64,000 nucleotides of DNA from Nostoc sp. FACHB-110 (GCF_014697425.1 NZ_JACJRU010000034.1:1-64000), one strand, 5' to 3'; counted from the first letter of the stretch, positions 43,163 through 52,043 are shown. Made by a program: numbers and translations. Notes: a model not told the origin generated them from the letters alone.

Positions 43163-44500
43163 CTACAGCAGAAACCGTACCCACACATATAAAGACGAAG
43201 TTGCCAGTTGCAAAAACATCACAGGAATACCGTAGCGCAAAAAAGTTGGAAATGAAATGCGACGACCGTGTTGTTCGGAAATTCCGGCGGCAACTATATT
43301 AGAAGATGCACCTACAAGTGTGCCGTTACCGCCTAAAGTTGCGCCAAACATCATAGCGTAAAACAAAGGTAAAACTTCCACCGGAAATTGCCCTTGAAAG
43401 TCTTGTGCTAAAACTTCTGTGGGTGCGAGACCTACACTCACAAGATATTGTTTGAGTAAAGGAACCATTGCTACTACTAAAGGAATATTCGGTACAACAC
43501 TAGATAAAATCCCTACAAACAACAATAAAAATAAAGAACCGAGAACAATATTTTTGCCGAGAATAGTTGCTAAAAATCCAGATAAACCATTAATTACTCC
43601 AGTTTTTTCTAATCCGCCAATTAATACAAAAATACTCATAAAAAATATTAATGTACTCCAATCTACATCACGTAAAATATTGTTAACAGTATCAATGCGG
43701 CTGTGATGTGATAGTAATAAAGCCAAAGCAGCACCTAATAAAGCAACAGCAGCAGGTGAAATCGGCACTGGTAAAGATTCGCCAATGACAAAAAATATTA
43801 AAACAAAGGCTATAATCACCGCCCCTACAGTTAATACTCGTGGATGATTAATTTGGGTATGTGGTAATTCTTCCAAATTATCAATTTTAGTCTGCCAAAT
43901 TGTGCGAAATAAAAATGGTAGGGTGGCTGTGACTGTAACAATCGCAATTACTCCACCCAAACTTAAATGCCAGAGATAATCGATAAAACTAATATTAATT
44001 GCATCTCCGACAATAAAAGTTGCCGGATCACCAACTAAAGTTAATAAACCTGCGCTATTGGCAATAAATACCATTAATATCAACAATGGTACAAAATTTA
44101 TGCCTATTTCTTTTGCCATTGGCGGAATCAATGGCGCTAATAACATTACAGTTGTGGCATTAGGTAAGACTGCACAAATCGGCGTAACAATCCCGACAAT
44201 ACTTAATAACAAACGTTTGCCATCACCTTTAGCTAAAATGACAATTTGAGTGGCTAAATAATCAAATATTTTCGTGGGTTCAAATGCTCTAACCAGCACC
44301 ATTACACCAAAAAATAAACCTAATGTGCCATGACTATTACCGATATAACCCACGGCTTCTTTTAATGTCATAACGTTGGCAAAAACTAATAGCAATGCTC
44401 CCAATAAAGCAGCAATGGTCAGATGCACCCATTCGGTCATAATTAAGATAATTACACCCAAAAATGTCATAATACTCAACAGAGCTTGCCAAGTTGCCAC
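43163..44500 (-). CDS. Ion transporter superfamily permease (ArsB/NhaD type)
   Basis: 445 residues, about eleven membrane helices. ICAVLPNATTVMLLAPLIPPMAKEIG and NSAGLLTLVGDPATFIVGDAINISFIDYL match the two re-entrant regions of ArsB/NhaD and P-protein permeases; the C-terminal half repeats the scheme with ATLGGNGTLVGASSNIVAAGISE. Substrate could be Na+/H+ or an anion; sequence alone does not tell. It follows the Usp gene, but a terminator-like hairpin lies between them. A c-di-AMP riboswitch sits upstream of the Usp gene. Confidence 0.88.
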   Translation of the reverse strand: MATWQALLSIMTFLGVIILIMTEWVHLTIAALLGALLLVFANVMTLKEAVGYIGNSHGTLGLFFGVMVLVRAFEPTKIFDYLATQIVILAKGDGKRLLLSIVGIVTPICAVLPNATTVMLLAPLIPPMAKEIGINFVPLLILMVFIANSAGLLTLVGDPATFIVGDAINISFIDYLWHLSLGGVIAIVTVTATLPFLFRTIWQTKIDNLEELPHTQINHPRVLTVGAVIIAFVLIFFVIGESLPVPISPAAVALLGAALALLLSHHSRIDTVNNILRDVDWSTLIFFMSIFVLIGGLEKTGVINGLSGFLATILGKNIVLGSLFLLLFVGILSSVVPNIPLVVAMVPLLKQYLVSVGLAPTEVLAQDFQGQFPVEVLPLFYAMMFGATLGGNGTLVGASSNIVAAGISEQHGRRISFPTFLRYGIPVMFLQLATSSLYVWVRFLL

Positions 44501-44541
44501 TTTATTCCTCTTAGTTGATGATTAGTTGCATATTACTAAAA

Positions 44542-44567
44542 AAAGCCACCTCAGTACAGGTGACTTT
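44542..44567 (-). terminator. Rho-independent terminator between Usp and permease genes
   Basis: On the minus strand aaagtcacct pairs with aggtggcttt (one mismatch), followed by a run of T (aaaaaaa on the plus strand). It would end or attenuate the Usp transcript before the permease gene. Confidence 0.7.
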
Positions 44568-44614
44568 TCATTAATATTATTTAGATCAAGAATTACTGCC
44601 ATTAAATACAGTAG

Positions 44615-45274
44615 TTATTCATCGATGCCATTAGGTATACCTAAAATAGCACAAGGGAAGTTAAAACCTAGTGACTGAATAATTTCATGATTAATAGATT
44701 TGCATCCGAGAAATAAAACATCAGCCGCCTCTGATTTCACGACTTTTGTCAGTTCTTCTGCCACATCACCAAACCGCAAATGCGATTTAAAAGACCCTTG
44801 CCATTCTTCTGCTAAACTTCTGGCTTGCCAAAGAATTTTATCTGCTTGTTCTAGATGCGTTATAGTTTGTGTTTGGAAATTTTGCGCGATTCCAGGCAAT
44901 TTTGGGGAAGTTAATACAGATGTGGTTGATTGGTAGATATCACTAACTCCACATTCACAAGGTGTTAAATAATTTGTCCATTTGACTTTATCAAGATAGC
45001 GGTCATCTTGATGATTTTCGACTACGTAAACTGCTTGAACGGTAACTTGTTTGTTGGTTGCTAAACGTGTTTGATGAGCAATACAAAAAGCAATATCTAG
45101 GGCTGTATGACTATTAGGTGATGCATTGTAAGCAACAATTAAGTTGATGGCTTGTGCGGTTGGATAATTTTTAAAAGAATGTATTTGTGGTTCTGGTATT
45201 AATACCATTTGCTCCACTAAATCATATCTACCTATGGCGCTTTGCAGGCGCACTAACATTGGCTTAATGTTCAC
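44615..45274 (-). CDS. Universal stress protein (Usp) family protein
   Basis: 219 residues. NLIVAYNASPNSHTALDIAFCIAHQTRL is the first Usp strand-helix unit; VQAVYVVE is strand 2; KSHLRFGDVAEELTKVVKSEAADVLFLGCKS is the late part of the fold. The ATP-binding GxxGxnGS loop is not preserved at the C-terminus (ILGIPNG), so it is probably a non-ATP-binding member. An insertion with CECG (about residues 100-110) is unusual. A c-di-AMP riboswitch lies about 200 bases upstream on the same strand, with tandem repeats in between. Confidence 0.75.
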   Translation of the reverse strand: MNIKPMLVRLQSAIGRYDLVEQMVLIPEPQIHSFKNYPTAQAINLIVAYNASPNSHTALDIAFCIAHQTRLATNKQVTVQAVYVVENHQDDRYLDKVKWTNYLTPCECGVSDIYQSTTSVLTSPKLPGIAQNFQTQTITHLEQADKILWQARSLAEEWQGSFKSHLRFGDVAEELTKVVKSEAADVLFLGCKSINHEIIQSLGFNFPCAILGIPNGIDE

Positions 45275-45321
45275 AGTTTGACTTCTCCTACAGGGAATGA
45301 ATTAAAAATGAGAAGCAGGGT

Positions 45322-45357
45322 GAATGAAGTATGAAGTATGAAGTGTAAAGTATGAAA
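45322..45357. repeat. agtatga heptamer repeats
   Basis: gaatgaagtatgaagtatgaagtgtaaagtatgaa contains four to five copies of an agtatga-type heptamer between riboswitch and Usp gene. The same heptamer occurs inside the other riboswitch at 49084-49104. Confidence 0.8.
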
Positions 45358-45476
45358 TTTTCCGTAGTAATTTCATCCTTGAGACTTGATCCTTCTGGAT
45401 TCATTTTTATCCTTGATTTCAAGAAACCCCAATAATAACTGTTATGACAGCCAAATTTTTGGGAGTTCCCTCCATT

Positions 45477-45592
45477 GCCGACGGAGTTAGCTGACGGGCT
45501 AAGACTGGAAGGTGTCTTTCTTGAAGATTAGCCCCATGTATATGGTTCCTCCGTTTCAAATCATGATTTTTGATGGATTTGAATTAGGCGAC
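45477..45592 (-). promoter_or_regulatory. ydaO-yuaA (cyclic di-AMP) riboswitch upstream of the Usp gene
   Basis: Read on the minus strand, the conserved blocks appear in order: the hairpin attcaaatc...gatttgaa, then aaacggaggaacca, tggggctaatc, ttagcccgtcagctaac and tccgtcggc, closing against gtcgcc at the 5' end. This is the consensus of the ydaO-yuaA aptamer, which binds c-di-AMP and usually turns expression off. It starts only 25 bases after the ATPase gene stop of the preceding operon. A ggga-act-ccc type stem follows it as possible expression platform. Confidence 0.85.
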
Positions 45593-45617
45593 CCGCTAAA
45601 AGAAATAATAAACTAAT

Positions 45618-46460
45618 TTATTCATTTTGGGTGAAGTATCTATCAAGAAAATTCAAGGCATAATTACGCAATTCAAAATATTCTTGAGAATTACGCATAG
45701 CAGCGCGATCGCGTGGATGATCGAAAGGTACTTCTAAAATTTCCCCAATATTAGCGGCTGGGCCATTAGTCATTAAGACGATGCGATCGCTCATATAAAT
45801 AGCCTCATCAACATCGTGAGTAATCATCATCACGGCTTGGCGATTATTTTCCCAAATATCTAATACTTGCCGTTGTAATTTTCCTCTAGTTAATGCGTCT
45901 AACGCCCCAAAAGGTTCATCCATCAGCAACATTTTCGGACGAATTGCTAAAGCCCTGGCAATACCTACCCGTTGTTTCATACCTCCAGAGATTTCATCAG
46001 GATACTTATCTGCTGCCGGGGTTAAGTTTACCATTGCCAAGTGTTCGTTAACAATGCTAATTTTTTCAGCGCGAGTTGCATTTTTTAACACTTCATCTAC
46101 GGCTAAACGAATGTTTTCTCTAACAGTTAACCAAGGCAATAAGGAGTAGTTTTGAAAGACCATCATCCTTTCTGCGCCTGGCTTGCGGATTTCTTTGCCA
46201 TCTAGTCGCACTGAACCAGAAGTTGCTGTTTCTAACCCGGCAACAATTTTTAACAAAGTTGATTTACCACAACCAGAATGACCAATTACCGAAATAAATT
46301 CATCTTCACCAATGCTGAGATTGACACTATCCAAAACCACAAAATTACCTTTATCGGGTGTCGGATATGACTTGACTAAATTTTCAATTTCTAAGAAGTT
46401 ATTACGAGACATAACTTGCTGTTCAGTATCGATTGAAGTGGGTGTATATTTCATCATCAC
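45618..46460 (-). CDS. ABC transporter ATP-binding protein, NitT/TauT type
   Basis: 280 residues (264 if the internal ATG at 46412 is used). Walker A GHSGCGKST, Q-loop MVFQNYSLLPWLT, signature ISGGMKQRVGIARALA, Walker B LLMDEPFGALDALTR and H-loop MITHDVDEAIYMSDRI are all intact and of the NrtD/SsuB/TauB type. Third gene of the permease - binding protein - ATPase operon, 51 bases after the binding protein gene. Powers import of the substrate captured by the lipoprotein. Confidence 0.95.
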   Translation of the reverse strand: MMMKYTPTSIDTEQQVMSRNNFLEIENLVKSYPTPDKGNFVVLDSVNLSIGEDEFISVIGHSGCGKSTLLKIVAGLETATSGSVRLDGKEIRKPGAERMMVFQNYSLLPWLTVRENIRLAVDEVLKNATRAEKISIVNEHLAMVNLTPAADKYPDEISGGMKQRVGIARALAIRPKMLLMDEPFGALDALTRGKLQRQVLDIWENNRQAVMMITHDVDEAIYMSDRIVLMTNGPAANIGEILEVPFDHPRDRAAMRNSQEYFELRNYALNFLDRYFTQNE

Positions 46461-46511
46461 AGGCTCCGCTAAAATTGGAACTATTTGTTAGTCAATGTTG
46501 AGAATTAATAC

Positions 46512-47954
46512 CTAAGACATAAAAAAACGCACCGGAGATTTAGCCCGAATTGCAAAACTATTGAGATAGCCTACCGGGTCACTAGGGTCGAAGGGTTTTT
46601 TGTCAATAAATACTTCTGCTGCTTCAACTTTGTAATCATCTTTAGGGCATTCAATACCCATTTCTGCGGCTATTTCTCGATATAAATCTGTTCTCCAACC
46701 TTTTTCAGCTAATTTCTCAGCGTTTTTGGGAAATTCATGAATTTGTCCCCACCTGGCAGCTTGGGTCATCAACCAAATACTTCTCGAACGCCACATAAAT
46801 GTTGAGTGTTCATTTGGCTGTTTGGGCAAGTTGTCGGGAATGTCGTAAAAGATGGTAGTATCAGCCGCTTTGATGGTGCGGTCTTTGCCATCAAACCCAC
46901 CATAGTTATAACTTCCCAAAATGCCTGGGGCTGTAAATTTAGTAATTGGGGCATTCTTATTTTTCGGTCTCGCACCTGTAAAAGAACGGTCAGTCAGTAG
47001 TTCGGCGACTTCTTGGCGATTTTCGGGTTTGCTGCAATATTGGCAAGCTTCAATCATCGCCTTTACCAGAGAACGATAGGTTTTGGGATATTGATTGATG
47101 AAGGATTCCATCACGCCTAATAATCTATCGGGGTGTCCTAACCAGACTTCCTTACCTTGGGCGAAGGTAAAACCAACACCTTCGTTACCTGTAATGGCTC
47201 TGGTGTTCCACGGTTCGGCTACCATATAAGCTTGCATTGCCCCAATTCGCACGTTTGTCACCATTTGGGGAGGTGGGACGATGATGACGCGAAATTCTTT
47301 GAGAGGGTCAACACCAGCCGCCGCAGATATATAACGCACGAAGTATTCGTAAATCGCGGAACTCAGAACTACTGCCCAAACTCGATTTTCTGGAGGCTGC
47401 TTGTCAAAGTAGGCGCGGAAATCTTTACCAAAGGCTTCTAATGCCCCTTCGCCATATTGTTGTTGATACTCGTACCACGGACGTAAGCCAAAATCCCACA
47501 TAGCCTTGTTCATCGTCATGGCATTACCGTGGCGATGAATGGTCATGGCTGCACATAAAGGTGCGTGACGCGCCCCTTCTGCCCCAATTCTGGCATTGGT
47601 GACAGCCCCCGATACAACAGGGGAAGCATCTAAACGACCAAAAATTAAACCATCGCGGGAAGTTGCCCAACTCGCTTCGCGGTTGAGTTTGACGTTTAAA
47701 CCATACTTGCGAAAGAAACCTTTTTTCCAAGCGATCGCAAATGGCGCACAATCATTAACAGGAACGTAACCAACGGTAATATCCGGTTTTTCTAAATCTT
47801 GAGGTCTGACTACAGGTTTGACGGCTAAGGCTTCTTCTGTTAATCCTTTTGCTGACCTATCTCCCGAAATTCCACAGGAAGATAAGGCTATTCCGGCTGT
47901 TGTGGTTCCCAGTCCTAAGAGAAAGTCTCTTCTAGTCCAGTTATTGTCAGTCAT
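46512..47954 (-). CDS. ABC transporter substrate-binding protein, NrtA/CmpA-like, Tat-exported lipoprotein
   Basis: The ATG at 47954 gives 480 residues; an upstream start adds ten. The N-terminus has WTRRDFLLGLG (twin arginine) and lipobox LSSC, so it is exported folded and lipid-anchored. DITVGYVPVNDCAPFAIAWKKGFFRKYGLNV and EASWATSRDGLIFGRLDAS are typical of the nitrate/bicarbonate/taurine class, as are MVTNVRIGAMQAYMVAEPWN and GVMESFINQYPKTYRSLVKAMIEA. Length suits NrtA/CmpA. The ligand is unknown; control by c-di-AMP would suit an osmolyte or ion-related compound better than nitrate. That is inference. Confidence 0.9.
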   Translation of the reverse strand: MTDNNWTRRDFLLGLGTTTAGIALSSCGISGDRSAKGLTEEALAVKPVVRPQDLEKPDITVGYVPVNDCAPFAIAWKKGFFRKYGLNVKLNREASWATSRDGLIFGRLDASPVVSGAVTNARIGAEGARHAPLCAAMTIHRHGNAMTMNKAMWDFGLRPWYEYQQQYGEGALEAFGKDFRAYFDKQPPENRVWAVVLSSAIYEYFVRYISAAAGVDPLKEFRVIIVPPPQMVTNVRIGAMQAYMVAEPWNTRAITGNEGVGFTFAQGKEVWLGHPDRLLGVMESFINQYPKTYRSLVKAMIEACQYCSKPENRQEVAELLTDRSFTGARPKNKNAPITKFTAPGILGSYNYGGFDGKDRTIKAADTTIFYDIPDNLPKQPNEHSTFMWRSRSIWLMTQAARWGQIHEFPKNAEKLAEKGWRTDLYREIAAEMGIECPKDDYKVEAAEVFIDKKPFDPSDPVGYLNSFAIRAKSPVRFFMS

Positions 47955-47976
47955 TGTTGTAGTTCTTTGATTATGT

Positions 47977-48046
47977 TCGCGCACAGACGCAAAGGCGCAA
48001 AGAGACTCTACGATTTCTCGGCGTTCTTGGCGACTTGGCGGTTCGA
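47977..48046. repeat. Dispersed 'gacgcaaaggcgcaaag...ttggcggttcg' repeat between transporter genes
   Basis: cgcgcacagacgcaaaggcgcaaagagactctacgatttctcggcgttcttggcgacttggcggttcg lies in the permease/binding-protein gap. Its elements recur at 9541-9662 and 20871-20915. It is a genomic repeat inserted within the operon, apparently tolerated. Confidence 0.55.
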
Positions 48047-48068
48047 TATTAAAGGCTGCTAAATTCTG

Positions 48069-48920
48069 TTATTTCGCGGTTGTTGGGCGATGAGTCACAA
48101 ATTCTTGGAGTTTACCAACGGCGAAATCGAGAATTAGTCCGGTTAAACCAATGACAAATACAGCCAGAAAAACAGAACTGAGATTCAACCGACTCCATTC
48201 ATCCCAAACAAAGAAGCCAATACCAATACCGCCTGTCAACATTTCGACGGCGACAATAACTAACCACGCAATGCCTAAGCTAATTCGCAAGCCTGTGAAG
48301 ATATAAGGTAAACTGGCAGGCCAAATAATTTTAGTAATTCTGCGCCAGCGTGGCATTTCTAAAACCTGTGCCACATCTATATAATCTTTGGGAACGCTGG
48401 CAACTCCTAGGGCTGTGTTAATAATGGTCGGCCATAAGGAGGTGATGAAAATTACAAAGATTGCTGAGGGATCTGCCAAGTTAAAGATAGCTAAAGCAAT
48501 GGGCAACCAAGCCAAGGGCGATACTGGTTTAAATATCTGAATAATGGGGTTGAGGGCTAACATTGCGGGCCTGGACATCCCAATGAGAAATCCCAAAGGA
48601 ATGGCGACGACTGCACCTAACGAAAAACCAATCAATACGCGGCGCAGACTGGCTAGTAACAACCAACCAATGCCCAAGTTACCCGGCCCCCGTTGATAAA
48701 AGGGATTTAAAATGTAGTCTAAATTGGCAATTAACGCCTCTGGTGGTGTGGGCATTAATTCATGGTTGACTAAAGCAACCACCCACCACAGCAAAATAAT
48801 GCCTAAAAAACCCAATATAGGTAAAAAGACGACATCTTTAGTAATAATGGGCTTGCTTTTCTGCCATACGGCTTTACCGGCGATCGCCGCGATCGCTGCT
48901 AAATTTAATTGCAATATCAT
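48069..48920 (-). CDS. ABC transporter permease, NitT/TauT type
   Basis: 283 residues, six membrane helices. The BPD_transp_1 loop is seen as LEMPRWRRITKIIWPASLPYIFTGLRISLGIAWLVIV with the EAA-type interaction site for the ATPase. LGFLIGMSRPAMLALNPIIQIFKPVSPLAWLPIALAIF and IVAVEMLTGGIGIGFFVWDEW are typical of SsuC/NrtB/TauC. First gene after the c-di-AMP riboswitch at 49033-49210, 112 bases upstream. Confidence 0.95.
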   Translation of the reverse strand: MILQLNLAAIAAIAGKAVWQKSKPIITKDVVFLPILGFLGIILLWWVVALVNHELMPTPPEALIANLDYILNPFYQRGPGNLGIGWLLLASLRRVLIGFSLGAVVAIPLGFLIGMSRPAMLALNPIIQIFKPVSPLAWLPIALAIFNLADPSAIFVIFITSLWPTIINTALGVASVPKDYIDVAQVLEMPRWRRITKIIWPASLPYIFTGLRISLGIAWLVIVAVEMLTGGIGIGFFVWDEWSRLNLSSVFLAVFVIGLTGLILDFAVGKLQEFVTHRPTTAK

Positions 48921-49032
48921 CTTTAACCTCAGCAGGTTTCAGTACGGGTACAAAAATCTGAGCAGTACCAGCCTTGGACACTGATGAGATCAACACATTA
49001 TAAAAATGCTATCTCTTCAGTCTCCTCTCAAT

Positions 49033-49210
49033 GCCTACGAAGTTAGCTGACGGGCTAGGGCTGAGAGATGCCCCTCTAAATTAAGTATGAAGTATGAAGT
49101 ATGAAATCAGTTTTTCAACTTTTATGCTTCAGCCTCTTTGTCAGATACGCCCCAAAATCTGGTTCCTCCGTTTCAGCGTTACGTACTTTGACACGCTGAA
49201 TTAGGCTGAC
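49033..49210 (-). promoter_or_regulatory. ydaO-yuaA (cyclic di-AMP) riboswitch upstream of the ABC transporter operon
   Basis: On the minus strand the order is gtcagcc, hairpin cagcgt...acgctg, aaacggaggaacca, tggggcgtatc, a long variable arm, agccctagcccgtcagctaac and ttcgtaggc, matching the ydaO-yuaA consensus. The variable arm contains three copies of a heptamer (49084-49104). It ends about 112 bases before the permease ATG. Family knowledge: c-di-AMP binding normally terminates transcription. Confidence 0.87.
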
Positions 49211-49543
49211 TTACTCGAATTGACAACAATATAGCGAAATATAACATTGCTGTCCAGTAAAAACAACTTCGTAGGATAGATTCTATTGATTGCTATAGCT
49301 GGATTTATTTATCATATGATTTGGCAACGATGTGTAACGAATATCTACTATTGCCTCGTTAGTATTACTCAACAAAAAGCCAAAAAATGCAATCTCAAGA
49401 GTTAAAATCTATCGTTATGAGTAAGTGATTTCCTTCTTGTTATAGTTGAATGATTCGGTTAATTCGGCACAAAAAAATCACCATTCTCGATAAACTAGTT
49501 CTAGATAAAATTTCTTCACTAAATCTTTGCAAAATTTAACGTA
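49211..49543. other. Divergent gap between riboswitch and histidine kinase gene
   Basis: 333 AT-rich bases. It must hold the promoter of the riboswitch-led operon and of the kinase gene; no element is clear enough to name. A minus-strand open frame over 49478-49759 overlaps the kinase and is rejected. Confidence 0.45.
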
Positions 49544-50734
49544 ATGGATTTTAGTCTCATACTGGCTGAAAATACTAACAGTATCATTGAGAAATGGGTG
49601 ACAGCAGTTAAGCAAGATAGGCAGATTGAAAGTGCTGATGACTTGTCTTATACAGCGATTAGAAATCACATTCCTGATGTGTTTCAAGCCATGATTAGTG
49701 TGCTTGCGCCATCTCAAAAAAGTGATATCAAGTCTATACTGACAGCCAGTTGGCAACATGGGTTACTGCGGGCTGAACAAGGTTTTGACCCAACAGAAAT
49801 TGCCAGAGAATATCGTCTATTAAGAATAGTAATATTTGATACTTTAGAGTCAGATTTATTGCAGGGAACGCCAGCAGAAATTGTGCGTTATATGCGTTTA
49901 ATTGATGCTGTAATAGATGAAGCGATCGCACGCTGTTTTAAGAGTTATGTTGAAGAGCGTTTGCGAGAATTAAAGCATCTACATTTATCATTAACTCTAC
50001 ATAACGAAGAATTAACCCGTTTAATTAATGCTAATCAAGATACATTTTCGCAATTAGCCCACGAACTAAAACATCCTCTAACATCAATTATTGGCTATTC
50101 TGATTTATTTTTACGACAACAAAAACGTAACTCTGATATTAAAGATTCTTATACGAACTTAGAACATATCGAGCGAGTATTACGCAATGGCAGACACTTG
50201 CTGCGTTTAATTAATGATGTATTAGAACTATCAAGATATGATGCAGGTAAAGTAAAACTGCAAATCATACCTACCAATATCCAAGAATTGGTAATTAATG
50301 TGTGTGAAATGTTGGAACCGTTAGCAGAAGAAAAAGATTTACAAATTATTGTAGACTGCGATCGCTGTCCGGCAGAAATATTCACAGATGAGTTTCAATT
50401 ACAACAAGTAATCACCAATCTTGTTAGTAATGCCATTCGCTATACAGAATCAGGTAGTGTCTCAATCGTATGTCAAATTTTAGACAACAATAATTGGTCA
50501 TTTACAATTGCTGATACAGGAATTGGCATTGCGCCAGAAAACCAAACGCGGGTATTTGAGCCTTATTATCGGATAAATAAAAGCGATCGCACTTACCTAC
50601 CTGATAGTACAGGATTAGGGCTGGCGATCGTTGCTCGCTCAGTTAAATTACTTCAAGGTGAAATCAAGTTAGAATCTCAATTAGGAGTGGGTTCAACCTT
50701 TACTGTAATTTTTCCCTTACAAGTCAATATTTAA
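49544..50734 (+). CDS. Histidine kinase with RsbRD-like N-terminal domain
   Basis: 396 residues, cytosolic. Residues 1-150 resemble the RsbRD_N helical domain (ENTNSIIEKWVTAVKQDRQI, then AREYRLLRIVIFDTL and IDEAIARCFKSYVEERL). HisKA with H173 in FSQLAHELKHPLTSIIGYSD, N-box QVITNLVSNAIRYTESG, G1 ADTGIGIAPE and G2 GLGLAIVARSV are all complete. The N-domain binds an unknown ligand or partner. No response regulator is adjacent. It diverges from the riboswitch-controlled ABC operon. Confidence 0.92.
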   Translation: MDFSLILAENTNSIIEKWVTAVKQDRQIESADDLSYTAIRNHIPDVFQAMISVLAPSQKSDIKSILTASWQHGLLRAEQGFDPTEIAREYRLLRIVIFDTLESDLLQGTPAEIVRYMRLIDAVIDEAIARCFKSYVEERLRELKHLHLSLTLHNEELTRLINANQDTFSQLAHELKHPLTSIIGYSDLFLRQQKRNSDIKDSYTNLEHIERVLRNGRHLLRLINDVLELSRYDAGKVKLQIIPTNIQELVINVCEMLEPLAEEKDLQIIVDCDRCPAEIFTDEFQLQQVITNLVSNAIRYTESGSVSIVCQILDNNNWSFTIADTGIGIAPENQTRVFEPYYRINKSDRTYLPDSTGLGLAIVARSVKLLQGEIKLESQLGVGSTFTVIFPLQVNI

Positions 50735-50783
50735 TTCAGCTTTTTTGCCTAAATTAGCCATTGAACTTTAAACCTATCACCAC

Positions 50784-51467
50784 CTACAACCAACCTTCTT
50801 GTTTCAACTTAGCTAGTGCATTTTCAGCAGCAGCTTTTTCCGCATCTTTTTTATTGCGTCCTTTTCCTTCACCGTACTCTTTACCATCAACAAATACTTT
50901 TGCGGTGAATATTGGTGCGTGAGACAAACCACCCACCTGTTTTGTGATATATTCAGGCGGGTTTATTGTTATATTGCGTTGTACCCATTCCTGAAAACGG
51001 TTTTTTGAATCTACATTCGAGCGAACTACAACAATTTGTTCAGGTACGGAATTAAATAAGGGTTCAACAATTGCTCGCACTGCTTCAATATCACCATTAT
51101 GATCTAAATAATAAGCACCAATCACTGCTTCAAAAGTGCTACTCAGCAAATTAGGATTTTGAAAACCACCATCTAAAATCGCTCCTCTTCCTAACCTCAT
51201 TCTAAAATCTATACCAACTTCTTCAGCAAATTTGGCTAATTGCTTTTCATCTACTAAAGCAGAACGTCGGCGTGTTAATTCATCTTCACCCTTTTCTGGG
51301 TGGTGGCGATAAAGATACTCACCACTTAAAAAGTTGAGAATAGCGTCACCGAGAAATTCCAAGCGTTCATTATGTTCTCCTTCACCTGGGTTTTCATGAA
51401 CATAAGAACGGTGAGTCAGCGCTCGACGTAAAAGTTTTTCATTCCGAAATGTTAGAAGTTTGTGCAT
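50784..51467 (-). CDS. rnc: Ribonuclease III
   Basis: 227 residues. Catalytic motif ERLEFLGDAILNFLSGEYLY with the metal-binding Glu and Asp, second acidic site in LLSSTFEAVIGAYYLDHNGD, and a C-terminal dsRNA-binding domain ending GKGRNKKDAEKAAAENALAKL. It cuts double-stranded RNA in rRNA and mRNA processing. Filamentous cyanobacteria often have two or more rnc-like genes; which paralogue this is cannot be said. It is downstream of the NYN-domain gene on the same strand, 63 bases away. Confidence 0.96.
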   Translation of the reverse strand: MHKLLTFRNEKLLRRALTHRSYVHENPGEGEHNERLEFLGDAILNFLSGEYLYRHHPEKGEDELTRRRSALVDEKQLAKFAEEVGIDFRMRLGRGAILDGGFQNPNLLSSTFEAVIGAYYLDHNGDIEAVRAIVEPLFNSVPEQIVVVRSNVDSKNRFQEWVQRNITINPPEYITKQVGGLSHAPIFTAKVFVDGKEYGEGKGRNKKDAEKAAAENALAKLKQEGWL

Positions 51468-51530
51468 TTTTCTTACTTGTCCAGTTGGGAATAATAGATA
51501 ATGTTTATTCTGCTAATAAGTAGCAGTAGC

Positions 51531-52043
51531 CTAAAATTGACTTGTGTTTTTCATTAACTCTGGTAGTTCATCCACCAAGTAGAAATTATTGTTGCCAACA
51601 AGTTGCATTAGTTTATTACTAGCACTACCTTTTTGAGCAAAAACTATCACCTTTTTATCTATAGCTTGGAGAATCGCAATTAAGCCAGCATAATCTCTAT
51701 CTCCTGATACAAGAATAATTATTTTGGGGATAGGTAAATGTTGAGGAGCAAAAAGCTTTACACAGTCAGCTATTAAACGATTATCTGCACTGTTTTCAGA
51801 AGAATCTGGAACGTCAACACTTTCAAAATGAAGTTTATTTAGTATGTTTTTGATGGAAACTTGATTAGGATAATGTGAATTATAGTAGAGTTTTTTGTAA
51901 TCTACTCTTCCTTGTAATTGTGCAAACTCTAGCAAAAGAGTAGCGGTATTCTTAATTCTTTGCACATTTTGAATATCACAAAGAACGGCAACAGAAGTTT
52001 TGTTATGTTTACTTTGTGTTTTAGATGCTGAATTAGCAACCAT
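51531..52043 (-). CDS. NYN-domain (LabA/DUF88-like) putative ribonuclease
   Basis: 170 residues. The three acidic motifs of the PIN-like NYN fold are visible: VLCDIQN (first Asp and Asn), SADNRLIADC (second Asp), and ILVSGDRDYAGLIAIL (SGDxDY). Residues 15-165 cover the domain. LabA-like proteins act in circadian output in Synechococcus, but the wider family are RNases. Position next to rnc is suggestive of RNA metabolism. A long folded element lies in the leader at 52232-52290. Confidence 0.85.
   Translation of the reverse strand: MVANSASKTQSKHNKTSVAVLCDIQNVQRIKNTATLLLEFAQLQGRVDYKKLYYNSHYPNQVSIKNILNKLHFESVDVPDSSENSADNRLIADCVKLFAPQHLPIPKIIILVSGDRDYAGLIAILQAIDKKVIVFAQKGSASNKLMQLVGNNNFYLVDELPELMKNTSQF

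Noticed and set aside
49033..49210. Guanidine-I (ykkC) riboswitch, considered because NitT/TauT-like transporters are often under it
   Set aside because: The conserved blocks (aaacggaggaacca, cccgtcagctaac) belong to ydaO-yuaA; the ykkC blocks are absent.
49478..49759. 93-codon minus-strand frame at the histidine kinase start
   Set aside because: Antisense to the kinase N-terminus, with no recognisable features.
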